In this document: positions 1 to 12,239 of the stretch, piece after piece
How positions within the stretch are numbered: the stretch's first letter is position 1
Layout of the letters: each line of letters begins with the position of its first letter
Source of the DNA: Cerioporus squamosus
Taxonomy: Eukaryota > Basidiomycota > Agaricomycetes > Polyporales > Polyporaceae
DNA: 64,000 bases
Direction of reading: 5' to 3'
Assembly (NCBI GenBank): GCA_022592435.1
Contig: JABYQS010000013.1
Span: 310,001-374,000, forward strand
Notes under the pieces: model-generated
Seen by the model: the letters and a program-made list of their open reading frames with translations, nothing else
What the model was told of the DNA's origin: nothing
The model's database searches: none
Translations under genes and position numbers: made by a program

Positions 1-2846
1 CTTCCTGCATGGCACGCGAAGACGCCTCCTCACGTCTGAGAGCTTCCTGCATGACCTCCATGGTAGCTTGCAGGCCTAGCTTCTGCTGATGCAGAACGGA
101 AATCTCGCGTTCCAGCTTCGCCGTGGCTTCGGCAAGAGTTTTCTGGCATATTCTTTAGCCTGATGACCTGCTCAAGACACCACATAAACAGACATACCGC
201 GTGTAATGTCTCCGCAGCCAGTAAACGCTCCTGAGTATGCGTGTAGTATGAGCAATTTACCCCTTCATACCAGGCAAATGAACGCACCTGGACGTCGCCG
301 ACCGATTCTCGAGTCAATCTGAGGGTGACAGATTGATCTTCGAACCGTTCTTCGAGAGCCTGAGGACATGCGATCGTGAGTTCCTTCCGCTGTCAATACG
401 TGGTGCAGAAGTACCTGAGAGCGCGAATTGGCTTGTGCAAGTCTGATCATGTTAACAAGTTAGAGATAGTACGAGCGACGAAGGTAGCGCATACTCCTTG
501 GCTCGAGATTCTGTCTCTCGACGAGCCTCATCCAGCGCAAGACCCAGTTCCCGAGTCTTTTCATGAAGCGCTTGCTGTTCACAGATCAACTTGTCGTTGT
601 GGTTCGAAGTCGCTTCTGCACGGCTAGTGCTCGTGCCTAACTCGCCCTGCAACCGCTGGTTGACCTTGTTGGCGTCCGCGAGCTCTCTCTCTAGACGTCC
701 GATTCTGCGACGGATTTCAGCAACATATATGCGCCATAGGGCACTATGTCCTACCTCAAGGTGCACTGCGACATCTGCGCATCCTTACTCGCAATATGTG
801 CTGCCATTCCCGCGACATTCATCTCCCGATCGGTAAGAGTTGCTTTGAGCTCCGCAATCCTACGCGTCGCGTCGACAATGAGCAATGATACTTGGTTCTC
901 GAGAAAGGCTGCGACCTACTCAGTCTCGAGGGCACGCAGTGATGATATGCAACTCTCCTTCTCATCAATGATGCGTTGGAGTTTCTCATTCCTTATGCAA
1001 CCGTAAGCGAGTGTGCAGCGAAGCGCTAGGGACGGACTAACTCCGTTCGGACGGTGTTCAATGCGTCCAATTCACCGTTCTTCTTAGAGATATCCATACG
1101 GAGTTCCTTGATGCTGTACGGCGAACGTAATGGTGTGGGGGTGAAAACACTTCGGCAGCATATGAGGACTTACCTCTCCGTTGCAGAGGCAAATTTCGCC
1201 TCATAGTCAGCAGCAGCGGTGAGGGCGGCATGTAGATCTGCTTGCTGTTTTTTCAAGCAAGCCACCAGCGAAGAAATCTCTTCCGCTATGTATTTGGACC
1301 TCAGTCGTACTCTGCGCTTGGACACAAGGTTGGGACGTACTCATGGTGGCAATGGTAGCGTTCGATTTGCAGAGGGCCAACCGTTCTTCAGCATGTACGC
1401 TCTCGAGTTCCGTGACCCGGCTCTTTGCTTCAATCAACTCCCCTCCGACGGATTGCAAGCGATCACGGAGAAGGTCTGCGACCTGCTGGCCTGCGAACGC
1501 TTGGATTAAACCAAGGGTTTATCAGAAGCAGACCTATTCACGCACTCTTCGAACACTCGAGCTCGAGCTCGGTCATGAGATTTCTCATCTCAGTAGACTT
1601 CTCCCAGCGTTCACCGTGCTCTAGGTGAGGCTCTATGCCTATCCGCCGAAGTTGAGCACACGGAAAGACGGAAAGGGTTCGACGCACTCTTGATTGTATG
1701 CAATATAGTGTCACGCAGCTGGTGTACATCCGCGAGAGAGCCGCGCACGTCGTCCGTCACGCTGAAGGAGGCGTCGGATTGGGTCTTGAGGTCGTTAATG
1801 GTCACTCGCAGAGTCTCGAGGCTAGCATATATGCGGTCAGAAAGCGCGTACCGCAGAGACAAGGCTCCACTTACCTCTTGGAGCTGCACTGCAAGCTCTG
1901 CTTGGCTGCCTCTTTGACTGCCTTCAGTCGTTGCCCCAGCTCGTCTTTCTCCTTCCGTACGGAGCCTACTTGTTCTTGCAGGAAGGCAATTTCTCGGCGC
2001 TGGAGCGAATATATGCGTGCATATACACACTTTTGACAGCAATGGTGCGCACCTGTTCCTCGATCTCGAACTTCGCATTCCTCAGATCGGTCGCACCGCG
2101 CATCATAATAGTAGAGATGTCATCTTCTTGTCTCCCAGCAGAGCTCAGAACAGAGACACTTCTAGACTGCGGTCGAGGAGTCACGTCGTCGTTGTGCGGC
2201 ACAGCATAGGCAGGTCCCAGAGCAGTGTCGCCAGCAGGTTGCACAGAGAAGTAGGGCGGCGGTTCCTGAGATTCCTCTGTGACCTTACATCAGTATATGG
2301 GCCAAGAGCCCTCCTCGCGCAGCTACCTGGTTCTAGACGTTGACGAAGGCTCTTTGCGGGCTTGCTTCGCGAGAATAGACGTAGCTTGGGGTGCTCGGAG
2401 ACATGCGGCGATCCATCCCGTGCAGCATTCGGTCGAGGGGCTCCAGCCGAGGTCCGTAGGTGTGCGTGCGAATGAGCAGATCGAGAGATACCAAATCCAG
2501 AGCCATCTTTCTCGGGTACGTGGTCTTCGCTGTCGTGTACCTGCGGAGACAAGAACCTGGATCCGACAGCAAGACGACTGTGCTGAGACTCGGACTGGCG
2601 AGCGCGTTGCACCGGGTCGAGTAATGTCGAGCCCTCAAATAGTATTGAGCTGTCAGAGTTGATACAGTCTTGCGGAGGCTGATGGCGAAATACAGGTTCC
2701 CTCGATAATTGCATATGTCGTCCATAATGCGTCCCCGCGTCTTCCCCGGCAGTAATCGACGGAGAAACCCCAGACCGAGCTTGAGGATGGTCGCCTCCAG
2801 AGTCAGATGCCAAGAACAGTGTCTTGCGCAAGAAGCTGCCGTTCAT
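1..2846 (-). CDS. Long coiled-coil protein, 5' part (partial)
   Basis: I do not recognise a named family. The proposed start at 2846 opens a polar Ser/Arg-rich N-terminal region (about 170 residues). Exons I could join in phase are 2846-2327, 2276-2029, 1999-1875, 1821-1688, 1620-1546, 1490-1341, 1309-1174, 1113-1042 and 991-755; another begins near 704 and coding continues off the left edge. From about residue 230 on, nearly every exon encodes charged heptad-like sequence (for example KEKDELGQRLKAV, GRLERELADANK, ATAKLEREISVL), typical of an extended coiled coil with a scaffold, cytoskeletal or chromosome-axis role; which one cannot be said. One exon has an in-frame TAG at 918-916 although all surrounding junctions keep phase, so the gene may be broken or carry an unrecognised intron. 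Exon ends rest on splice motifs only. Confidence 0.55.
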
Positions 2847-3167
2847 GACCTATGGGCGATGGTGGACAGAAGGCACGTCGTGGTCAGGACCAAAGAGCCA
2901 GAAGACGCCAAAGGGACGCGCCGCGTCCGTTATGCGACGCGTTCACGTGACCCTCGCGTCACTCTAGCCGTTTCTGTTCGCTTGTCCCGAACTGGCCACA
3001 GCTTGCCTCTCGCCTCTGAGGTTGAGCCACTGGATATCTCACTGAGAGCTAGATCGCTTACGCGCGGAGCTACAAGCTAAATCTACCACCTCGCTATTCG
3101 TTTCGCCACGCCATCAAGCTTCGTGGCACCACACCGGCCAACACATACTGCACCTCAGTAACTTGCA
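2847..3167. other. Intergenic, divergent promoter region
   Basis: About 320 bases between the divergent coiled-coil gene and the BTB gene. It presumably holds both promoters. I see no further coding or repeat signal. Confidence 0.4.
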
Positions 3168-4070
3168 ATGCCTGGGATAGTCCCTCAAGCACCGGCTACT
3201 CCGCCCAATGCCACGTCGAACTCAGGGAATACTGGCTCACAGAAAGGGGGCGTAAGACCTACCCGGAACCTCCCCGCCAGATCGCCCCGTGCCACTCCCG
3301 CTCAGGAGGGGATCAAGGTGCAGAAGCACCGTGATTTCTACTTCGATGATGGCAACGTAATAATACGCGTGCGTCGACTAGTACACACCTTCTTGTGGCT
3401 TACTGATATCTCCACAGGTTGAGGACACACAGTACAAGCTTCACCGGTCGCTCTTGGAGAGACATTCACCAGTCTTCCGAGAGTTATTCACGGTTCCGCA
3501 ACCTCACGATTCGTCCGAGGGTGTTTCCGAGGACAATCCCATAGTATTGCTTGGCATCCAGGCCGTCAACTTCACGCGGCTTTTGTGGCTCCTCTACCCT
3601 CCGTACGTAGTTCGTTGCAAAAACCTATCGCGCCACTAACCACCGATGCTTCCAGAGTGCTTGCAACCTGCCCGATAGCCACTGTCGATGAGTGGATGTC
3701 TATCTTCGAGCAGGCCGACCGCTGGCAGATGGATTACCTCCGCGAGTACGCTCTGGCACGGTTGCGGTCGTCGTACATCCGACCCATCCACAAGCTCCTC
3801 TTTTGGACCCGCTATAACCTGCCTCCCAACGAGCTCATTCAGACTTACATGGAGATCATCTCACGACCACAGTCGCTGTCTCTCGAGGAAGCGGAGGAGC
3901 TCGGCCTACCCATGACCGTCAAGATCGCCCAAGCCAGAGACCTCGTGCACGAGGAGGGTGCCTGTCAGTTCTGCAAGGGCGGATTCAGCGTGAAGGGAGA
4001 CAAAGCGCTTGGCTCTATCATTCAGCGCGTGTTTGGACTGCCCCTCCCCGACCCTTCTACGCCGGCGTAG
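3168..4070 (+). CDS. BTB/POZ domain protein
   Basis: Three exons, 3168-3356, 3418-3602 and 3656-4070, give 262 residues with all introns GT-AG. After a disordered Pro/Ser/Arg-rich N-terminus (about residues 1-50), the core starts HRDFYFDDGNVIIRVEDTQY and runs through KLHRSLLERHSPVF and FRELF, the usual BTB dimerisation fold of the expanded Agaricomycete BTB family. The C-terminal half (WMSIFEQADRWQMDYLREYA) matches the helical extension seen in these proteins. BTB domains commonly serve as dimer or Cullin-3 adaptors, but no Kelch, MATH or zinc-finger partner domain is present, so target and pathway are unknown. Family confident; function not. Confidence 0.85.
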
Positions 4071-4540
4071 CAGACATGAGGAGCAAGATCCCATGCACGC
4101 ATATCCATGGACTCCGTGATATACCGTGACCGTACCGCTGGACAGTATCGACTGGCACGATATCTTCTCTCTCCTTCATTACCCCATACATGACCGCTCA
4201 TTATAATCCAGTTATGATCTCGACCTCTCAGGACCAGACGTATCGTAGTACTCACCTTCATAATCTTCGTTATACCAGGATGATGATTGTCGCATGTATC
4301 ATAGAATAGCGTGGTATAATACCAAGTAATGCTTGGCATAGAAGGTTAATGCAGAGCAAGGTATATTAATGTGTGAATGCACGCTTCGATGGATTTCATC
4401 CCACAATGTGGTTTCGGCTATGACTCTGATTGCCATATATGGGCAGAAGCGCTTCAACCTCGTGGCGGCCATGCACTTCGAATCGCGACGACGACGTTCC
4501 TTCATCCTGTCTCCTCACCTGGCTGCACAAGGTCGCTTCC
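4071..4540. other. Intergenic, no gene seen
   Basis: AT-richer spacer between the BTB gene and CK2 beta. It would hold the 3' UTR of the former and the promoter of the latter. No coding signal recognised. Confidence 0.4.
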
Positions 4541-6150
4541 ATGTCTCGCAGAAACGACTACCACACACTACCTACGGGCGAGCAATCCCTCCAGGATGAA
4601 GAGGCGATCAGCGCCACTGGCGAGGGCGACGAGGAGATGGAAGACGCCGTGGAACAGGAGGAGGGCTACAGTGCGTATACACGCCCGTTATCGCACTCCT
4701 TTCGACTCTAACGTGCAGGATACATCATATGGCTGTCCTTTGCGCTACTATGCACAATCTAAATGTGAAATTGCGCGTCTTGGCCAGGCTCCTCGACCCC
4801 TACTTCGACTTTAACATGGATCAGCTGGTTTTGCTCTCTCCCAGGACACGAATACTTCTGCGAAGTCGCTGAAGAATTCATCGAAGACGACTTCAACCTC
4901 ACTGGGCTCAATGTGATGGTGCCGTTCTGGAAGGAGGCGATGGAGATGGTTCTGGATATGGAGCCAGGTACGGCAAACCAGCTTTCGCTCGATCGACACC
5001 CATACCTATACGCGCACCACTCTAGATGAGGATACGTCCAAAATCCCCGACGTATCAATTGTGGAGGCTTCTGCTGAACTGCTGTATGGACTGTGCCATC
5101 AGCGTTTCATCCTAACGAGGGCGGGCTTGCAGGCAATGGTGAGTTCCCAGGATCGTACTTGCTCTCTGCGCAGTGCATAGACGCGTTTCTCCCCAGGTCG
5201 ACAAGTACGAGGCTGGCGTGTTTGGCTCCTGCCCACGCGTATACTGCAACGGATGCAACGTTGTCCCCTGTGGACGTTCCGATCTTCCCGGAATGGACAC
5301 CGTCAAGCTATTCTGCCCGAACTGTAACGATATCTATACCCCACCCAGTAGTAGGTTCCAGGGCGTCGATGGTACGTGCTGAACACGATAACAATGTCGT
5401 CCCCACTCTAACTCCTGCCTTCTAGGCGCGTTCTTTGGAACCACGTTCGCACACCTGTTCTTCCAGAGCTACCGGGAGCTCGCACCCGCGCCCTTCTGGA
5501 AACCCGCTTCGCCTTCCTCGACATCGCCCCGCTCGTCCGCGAGCTCATCCTCCAACCAACCTGCGTTCGTCAACCCGAATCCGTATGGCGGACAGAAGCG
5601 CGCTGCAGGCAAAGTCTACGTTCCGAAGATCTACGGGTTCCGGGTCAGCGAGAGGGCGAAGTGTGGCCCGCGAATGCAGTGGATGAGGCTCCGCCCAGAG
5701 AACCCTGATGACCTCGATCTCGTTGATTGGCGAGGACGCTGGATTGACGACGACGACCACTACGAAGATGACGAAGAGCACATAGACGAGGATCGGCCGA
5801 TGGAGGACTTCGACCCAGTAAGTCTGTCTTCAAAACGCACTACTAGCGCCCGCTCATCATCTATCTTGCAGGATGCTCAGGATGATGATGACGAGGAGGA
5901 GGAGGAAGAGGAGGAGGAAGCGAACGACTCTGTCATGAAGGGACGGAGCGTGTCAAACTCCTTCCCTGACCCCGCATTGCGGTCGCCAACACCGACTAAC
6001 CCTCCGGATTCGCCGACGTCTACTGGACCCCCACAGACACCTCGCGATGATACGGCTGCTGCTGTCTCGCCACCTCCGTCGGGCGGGAAGTTGCGCGTTG
6101 TGCGCCAGTGGATCCCGAGGGGTGCCAGTGCTAGAGCGCAGGTCTGCTGA
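4541..6150 (+). CDS. CKB1: Casein kinase II regulatory subunit beta
   Basis: Six exons: 4541-4670, 4788-4967, 5026-5138, 5197-5371, 5426-5817, 5872-6150; 422 residues. The CK2 beta core is clear: WISWFCSLPGHEYFCEV, EDDFNLTGL, AELLYGLCHQRFILT, then the dimerising zinc finger with CPRVYC and CPNC (about residues 150-185) and DGAFFGTTFAHLFFQSY. CK2 beta forms the dimer that binds two catalytic alpha subunits and directs this Ser/Thr kinase to substrates. An N-terminal acidic stretch (DEEMEDAVEQEE) is the usual regulatory region. The protein is longer than animal CK2 beta (about 215) because of a fungal insertion (about 215-250) and an acidic, Ser/Pro-rich C-terminal tail with a run of glutamates. 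Confidence 0.96.
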
Positions 6151-6459
6151 TGGACTATATCTTGACTTATTATATCCTCATTTACTGAAGTCCGTCCGTT
6201 TGGTGATTGTCCACGTCTCTTCCTCTCCTCATGGTCGCGAAGTAGAGCATTTCCTACCGGTACACTACTAGGTACTAGATAAAAGAAGTGTTAGTCTCAT
6301 GCAAGTCTCATTTCCGTATTATCCGTGGGAATCTCACGTCCCGATTGAGCGTGGAACTGTATAGCAGCGCCAGCCACTCACTCGGCGTCACGTGTGACAC
6401 AGTACTGTATCATCGCCGACAGCCCATACAGCAACCAGCAGCCTCAAGACTCCAAGAAA
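6151..6459. other. Intergenic, no gene seen
   Basis: Short spacer between CK2 beta and eL36. It should contain the CK2 beta 3' UTR and the eL36 promoter. No specific element identified. Confidence 0.4.
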
Positions 6460-6969
6460 ATGGCCCGCAGCAGTGAGTGTCCGCGCAGAACAACTGTCTG
6501 AATGCTACTGACGATATGCATGCGTGGTTTCGTATCCGAAAATGCTAGACCTCCGTCACGGTCTCAACAAGGGCCACCCCACGACTCCCATCCCTAAGAC
6601 CGTCCGCCCCAGCCAGCGGAAGGGCATCCAGTCCTCGCGCACCAAGTTCGTGCGCTCTGTTGTCCGGGAGGTCGTTGGTTTCTCGCCTTACGAGCGTCGG
6701 GTTATGGAGCTGTTGAGGAACTCCAAGGTGCGTTCACTTTTGGGCTTACTTTTCTTCAAGGCGACTGAAGATGTCTGGTCGGGCCTGTAGGACAAGAAGG
6801 CGAGGAAGCTGACGAAGAAGCGGGTGAGTCGTGGCATGTATCATCGCGGGGGACGTCCGTATGCTCATCTACACATTTTGCGTTTTTCCAGCTGGGCACG
6901 CTCCTCCGCTCCAAGCGCAAGCTCGAGGAGCTCGGCAACATCATCCAGGAGAGCAGGAGGGCGCACTAA
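6460..6969 (+). CDS. RPL36: 60S ribosomal protein eL36
   Basis: Four exons: 6460-6472 (only 13 nt), 6549-6727, 6791-6823 and 6892-6969; 100 residues, the normal length. The protein begins [17 protein letters not shown] and continues [20 protein letters not shown] and [11 protein letters not shown], ending [19 protein letters not shown], all diagnostic of eL36. It is a cytosolic large-subunit protein. The tiny first exon and the 33-nt third exon are typical of intron-rich ribosomal protein genes in basidiomycetes; the start is fixed by the conserved MAR peptide. Confidence 0.97.
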
Positions 6970-8035
6970 AAGGACGGAGTGCAGGGCAGACCTCCACCAC
7001 CACCCGCTCCGGAACACCACGCTGCGCTATGCCGGGGCAGATTGGGCTCGTCGACTTCATGATGCTATGCCATTCGTTGTAACTCTATGCGATACTATAC
7101 AATGCCGGACCCCATGCGCGCATCCTCTCATCCGCGGTTTTTCGCAGGTCGATCTCCTTCAGGATATCCGATCGGTCTCATGGATTACGGGATCGTTGTT
7201 TCGACATCCTTCGGTATGCAGATGACATCGATGCAGTCTGACTCGCGTGCGAGACCGCATGAGCCCGCCCCGGGAAGGGATTGAGACTGATAGACTGACC
7301 GGGGCCACGCCCTAGGTGAAGTGCTCCCAAGTGCTCCGTAATATGTTCTCAGTCAGCGGTAGCATTCTTCCATCCTCGTGGAGCCTCGTGGTTACTAACC
7401 CGACAAGGACGGCTGTGTTCAAACGAGACGCAGTCGTTGATCGATTCTGCCGGGTATGTACGTCGCCACAAGGGAACGATCTACTACATAGTCCGACGTC
7501 GCAGTTCCCCCATTCCCCGGCTTATGCAGCTGCGATCGCGTGCAGTCCATGACGAGGGTCGGACGCGATCGGGGAAGGTGGGTTTCGGAGACGGGTTTCG
7601 CAAGCGTGCCGAGGGCGCACAAGAGGATCGGCTTCTCGGTTCTCTGACACACGGTAGTACTCGCTGACCAGCTGGGAAGCTCGGGGACGGGGCTCGTGCA
7701 GAGGTGGGGTGTCCAACGAAGAGAGGTTGCTGCAGCCCAGACACCCACACACTATGACGACTCGCGAGCGCAGGCCGGGAACGGACTGGGCTTGGCTGCG
7801 ACGAGGTCGGAATGGGTGGGGAGAGATGCCGGGGAGGTTTGCAAGCGTGGGGACGTAAGCCGTGTGCGCTCGCCCGGGACGGGCCGATGCAGACTACCAA
7901 ATTGGGCACGGTGGTGATGTCGCTTAGAAGGCAGAACAGAAAAATCAAAGAAGGCATCGAGACAGCGGGCGCTCATATGTATTTGAGGCCAGTCAGCCTC
8001 GCGCCCGACGCCCTCTGCTCCTCTGCTTTCTGGCC
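6970..8035. other. Intergenic, about 1 kb, no supported gene
   Basis: Several short open frames occur on both strands, but none has a recognisable motif or plausible splice structure. It should include the eL36 3' UTR and the promoter of the membrane protein downstream. Confidence 0.4.
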
Positions 8036-9552
8036 ATGTCCGCCTCCCTCTGTCCGCCCGCCCATCCTCAGAACAGACACCGCGCGTCCTCCACGAATGT
8101 CCGCCCCCCGCTGACCCTTGCCTCCCTTGGTCGCCGCCGCTCCTCCTCCCTCGTAGCCGTCCCTCCGACGCCCTCAGACCCCTGCTCGTCCATGCCCCCC
8201 ACGCCGCAGGCGAGGGACATCCCGGCCCTCTCCCTTACGATTCCTCTGCCGAGGGAGAACCCTCCGCCACAGTCCCAGCTTGCCTCCATGTTCTCCAGGT
8301 GGACCCAGTCGTTGCACCTCTCGTCCGACCAGAGTTTCCCGTCAACACCGTCCACTCACAGTCGCGCGAGCACGGACGACTCGTCCATTCTTCCCCTGTC
8401 TGCGTCCCCAACGCGTTCGTACTTTGGGGACACCGTGTTCTCGGAGAAGCCGCAGCCCAAGGCGAAGGGCAGCCTGTGGGAAGGCCATCCATCAGTACGT
8501 GTTCTCTCGCGTCCTTCGCGTGATCGCGCTCTCATTCACTTCCCGTTGGCGTTGTTCATCTGCCACAGGTGCATTCCCCGGTCCTTTTCGTGCTCATTCT
8601 CTTCCCATTATCGACTGCGCTTGTCGTCCTATGCATGTCGACACTTCCCATCACCCTGTCCTGGCCGAGGACCCTCCCCGATCTTGCGCAGCTCGGAAGA
8701 GAGCTCCATGGCTATACGCAGAGCGGTCCTCTGTCCATCGCCCATGTCATAGGTGTCATCTCCGTAGTCACCATCTGGATGCACAGTTGGTCAATACCTG
8801 GGAGCGTGTTGGCTGTGAGTACATCGTGCTACGCGCTATGCGTTCATACTGACACCACTTATGTCACTTAGAACGTGCTGTCGGGAGCACTCTTCCCTCC
8901 GGCTCTTGCAGTTCTCCTCCTCACGTTGCTCACGACGTTGGGGTCGCTGTCAGCCAGCGTTTTGGCGGCTCCGCTCGGGCCGTTCCTGACTCGCCTCATG
9001 CCCCGTCCGCTCGCAATGACGCGCTCTGTGCTCGAGGGAGACGACTCGAAGGCCGATGGTTCTGCAGCATGGGTGCGCTTGTCGATCCTCCGCCTCATCG
9101 GAGTCGTGCCATGGTCGGGGATCAACATCGCGTGCGGTGTGTGTGGAGTCGCGGTGTGGGATTGTTTCCTCGGTGCCTTGATTGGCTCACTGCCGTGGAC
9201 CGCAGTCACTTGCCAAATCGGCGACATTCTGCAGACCTTGGCCACGAACCCGCGACCGACGTCGCAGTCGGTGCAGTCCATCCTGACGTCACCAGAGATT
9301 GTCACGAAGCTCGCGCTGCTGTCGTTCCTCTCGCTCGCGCCCATTCTCGGAAGGAACCACCTGCGGGCCTGGCTTTCCCAGCAAACGCCAGTGGAGGTGG
9401 CGGCTGCCACAGCAGAGGAGCGGGCGACGCGGTGGGCTTGGGTCAAGGAGTGGCGGAGCCGTATCCGTTCGTCATCGCGCACTCGAACACGGTCGGCCGC
9501 CCAGAAGGAGTTGGAGACGCTCATTCGGGAGAAGGAGAGCCTTCCGCTCTGA
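8036..9552 (+). CDS. Tvp38/TMEM64 (VTT/DedA-like) membrane protein
   Basis: Three exons, 8036-8494, 8569-8814 and 8872-9552, give 461 residues. The first 150 residues are Ser/Pro-rich and disordered. Several hydrophobic helices follow: one around LFVLILFPLSTALVVL, one around IGVISVVTIW, then LALLFPP-type helices and the VTT core (LRLIGVVPWSGINIACGVCG, then DCFLGALIGSLPW). RxIPxxPxxxxN-like and GSLPW motifs are family hallmarks. The C-terminus is a charged helix (AEERATRWAWVKEWRSRIR). Fungal Tvp38 proteins reside in Golgi or late-Golgi vesicles; relatives (TMEM41B, VMP1) are lipid scramblases. Scrambling here is an inference from the family. Confidence 0.88.
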
Positions 9553-10492
9553 ACATGGCCGTCGATCTCCTATCTCCCCGGCTCATGCCTTCCGCTCGCC
9601 GTCCTTGCCCGACTACGAGCGAACAGCCCAGTGCTGTCGCCGCATCCCGGTCCGTACTTATCGCACCCCTCGTCCTTGCTTTCCTGCACATAGACACTCT
9701 GCGCTACACGCTATGCATCGCCTCACAGTGGACTACCCTCGGCATGCTCACGACTCGACCTAATGACGACTCTACCCTAATGACACTCTAGACGACGAAC
9801 ACCCACCATCACTCCCCTCGAGGTCTGGACCTTACACCGCACAAGCTACCCAACGGCAGCTCCGCTATCGTTGCCACCTGCGTCATCGTCCCTACGCATT
9901 CGCATTCGCATTTGCTTTTTCTACGTCTGCGCTCGCGGCACCTGTTACCATACATTCCCAAGCATTGTCTGCAGATATCCTAATTCGCCCTCACAGTGCT
10001 CCCCCTTGGTGTTCTATTTATGCGTCCATGACACTGCTCTGCTTCTGCTGCACTGCGTACATTCCACTGGCCAGAGCCGCGCCTCCACGCGCCTCGTCCG
10101 TCCGTTCCTGCCCCTTCCCATTCGTTTGCATACTAGTTCCTTTCGGTTGTCCTTATTCTTCATATCGTCTTCTGCATATTCCGGTGTTGTTTTCTGGTCG
10201 CTCGGTTTCGCATTGGCCATACATACTTAGTTCCTTTGCTCTGTTGTTCATGCGCTCTTGGGAAGAGGCAGAAAAGGCCCGGACCAGCTTCGGATTGCGC
10301 GGGCTCGGTGGCCGTCACTGTAGTGAACTCGACTTGTAGTATATTGGACCCATCGTGCCATGTCTGTCGAGAAGTAAATGAATAAAACCCACAAACCCCG
10401 AATATAATGCGTGCGTGGGCAGTCTAATGGCGGTTCACATCTTAGGAGAGCAATCGTGTGCGAGACCTGAAAGATATATCGTTCCTGTATCG
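9553..10492. other. Intergenic, convergent 3' regions
   Basis: About 940 bases between the convergent Tvp38-like and FEX genes. Short hydrophobic frames near 9871-10340 lack a homologous pattern. No gene supported. Confidence 0.4.
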
Positions 10493-11845
10493 TCACAAAT
10501 CGTATCTGCAGGTAGACTGTCTACTGACATGTCCTGCGCCAATCGAAGGCCCCAGGATCACAGCGAGAAGCATCTGGCTCACCAGCCAGCTCAGCGACAC
10601 GTATATCCACGCACGCCGCCCGTCGAGAGCATCAACCTCAGCGGCGAAGGTGCTGACGGTCGTCAGGCAGCCACAGTACCCGTCAGAAAGCCCCCTCAGC
10701 ACCCCACAGGCGTTCGCGCTGAGCGGACCGGGGTGCTGGATGGTCTGCAGGACCTGGAAGGTGCCAAGGAGGGCGGTGCCCAGGGTGTTCGCGGCGAAGG
10801 TGCCGAGCGGGAAGAGCTTCAGGCGCGGATTGAGGAAGACGGAGAGGAGGTAGCGCGAGAGCGTGCCGGGGAAGGAGAAGAGGAGCGCGGCGGTCACTTC
10901 GTGGCGGTAGCGCGCGGGGAGCTCGAAGTAGGCGGGGTATGCGGCGGCGTAGATGAGGACCGCGAGGGCGGACAGGGCGTAGCGGACCGGCCGGGATGGA
11001 GTGCGGAGGGTAGGGAGGGAGGGAGTTGCTATGGTGGCGAGGTGCGCACCGAAGGAGACCGCGGAGAGAGATATGGCGAGCGTGAAGACGGTTTTGCCAA
11101 TGCCGTCTATCGCCTGCACAAACATGGCAAGGTCAGCTTTGGATACCGCATGGGAGAGGTTTGGGTCACTCACGTCTCGGAACCAGTCGCGGTGAGAGGC
11201 TGTGCCGTTGATCCACGACTCGAAGATGTCGAGCTGCCACCCCGAGAAAGTGGTTAACGAGCCGCAGAATCCAGTCGTCACCGCAGTGTATAGAGGTCCA
11301 TAGCTGCAACGCGACGAAACGTTCTCATTCAATTCATTCAGGCTGTGACAGAAGACTACTCACAATCGACCGAACGGCTCCTTCAAACCAAGCGCGAAGC
11401 CCATGATGAGACACCCCGCGGCCTGCACCCAAGCCAGAGGGAAGATGCCCCGGCCGTCATAAGTCGTGATCGCCTGCAGCCCCAGCCGCGCAAGAACGCC
11501 GAATACGGACGCGGGCATGAGCAGCGCGAGCACTGGGAACGACAGCGGACGGTACGTCTTGGACGGAGGGATCTTCTCGGCCTCGCTCGGGGGTCGGTCG
11601 ATCGACGCGAGCTCCTCCGCATCCTGCACGGACGTATGCCGAGCGAGGACCTCGCCGACGTCGCTGCGGCCCCGGTACAGACTCCTGCTCCTCCTCGAGC
11701 TCGCGCTGCGACGCGCGGGCGGGTGCTGCTGGCCTGGGGCGTTCTCGGAGACGGTGCGACTCGAGTCCTTGTCTGTCCCCTTGCCGGATTCAGGAGCGAG
11801 TGCGGACGCGTCGTCGGCCATGGCGCGGTTGCTTGAGATCGTCAC
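10493..11845 (-). CDS. FEX1: Fluoride exporter, two CrcB domains
   Basis: Three exons, 11845-11364, 11303-11174 and 11113-10493, give 410 residues; a second in-frame Met lies at 11821. The second intron is 60 nt and in frame, so it could be mistaken for coding. After a disordered basic N-terminus (about 90 residues) come two CrcB-type domains of about four helices each: the first has RLGLQAI and GFCGSLTTFSGW, the second LGTFAANTLGTALLG and GYCGCLTTVSTF. Eukaryotic FEX is a single-chain fusion of two CrcB halves in the plasma membrane and exports fluoride, protecting enolase and pyrophosphatase. The second half has TTVS where the first has TTFS, the usual asymmetry between halves. Divergent from the KDSR gene. 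Confidence 0.93.
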
Positions 11846-12239
11846 GCGTCGTGTCAGACTTCAAGCTTCAGGATTGGACGTTCGCTAGGCAACCTGGGAG
11901 CAGCAGGAGTGCGCGAAGGGAGAGAGCATGATGAGATGCGAAGGGCTTCGGGAGCTCCTGCCGGCGTGAGTCCGATGCTCACTCGCGAGCCGCCGGCGGC
12001 CAAAATAGCTCACGCATCATGTACCTCGTCCACACTCCTGCCACAGCAGACCTTCTTGAGTTCTCAATCTGTTCTTGAGCTCGACTGTTTCCGCCGCAAG
12101 AGCTCACGAATGCCCCCCGTCCGTCCCTGTTCTAGCTGACTATCGGTTTCAGTCCGATTACCGACTGGCGAGTGTCTTGCACGGCATACCGACATTCGGG
12201 CAGGCACACAAAGCGAACGAAACACTGGCCGGGTACTTG
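11846..12239. other. Divergent promoter, FEX / KDSR
   Basis: About 395 bases between oppositely oriented starts. An open frame (from 12075) precedes the KDSR ATG without an ATG of its own and is likely 5' leader. No specific regulatory motif identified. Confidence 0.4.

Noticed and set aside
9069..9791. 240-codon frame overlapping the Tvp38-like last exon
   Set aside because: Alternate frame of a well-supported membrane exon, with no homologous pattern.
10415..11257. 280-codon plus-strand frame over the FEX gene
   Set aside because: Antisense shadow of the CrcB-domain exons; low-complexity Glu/Gly/Arg content.
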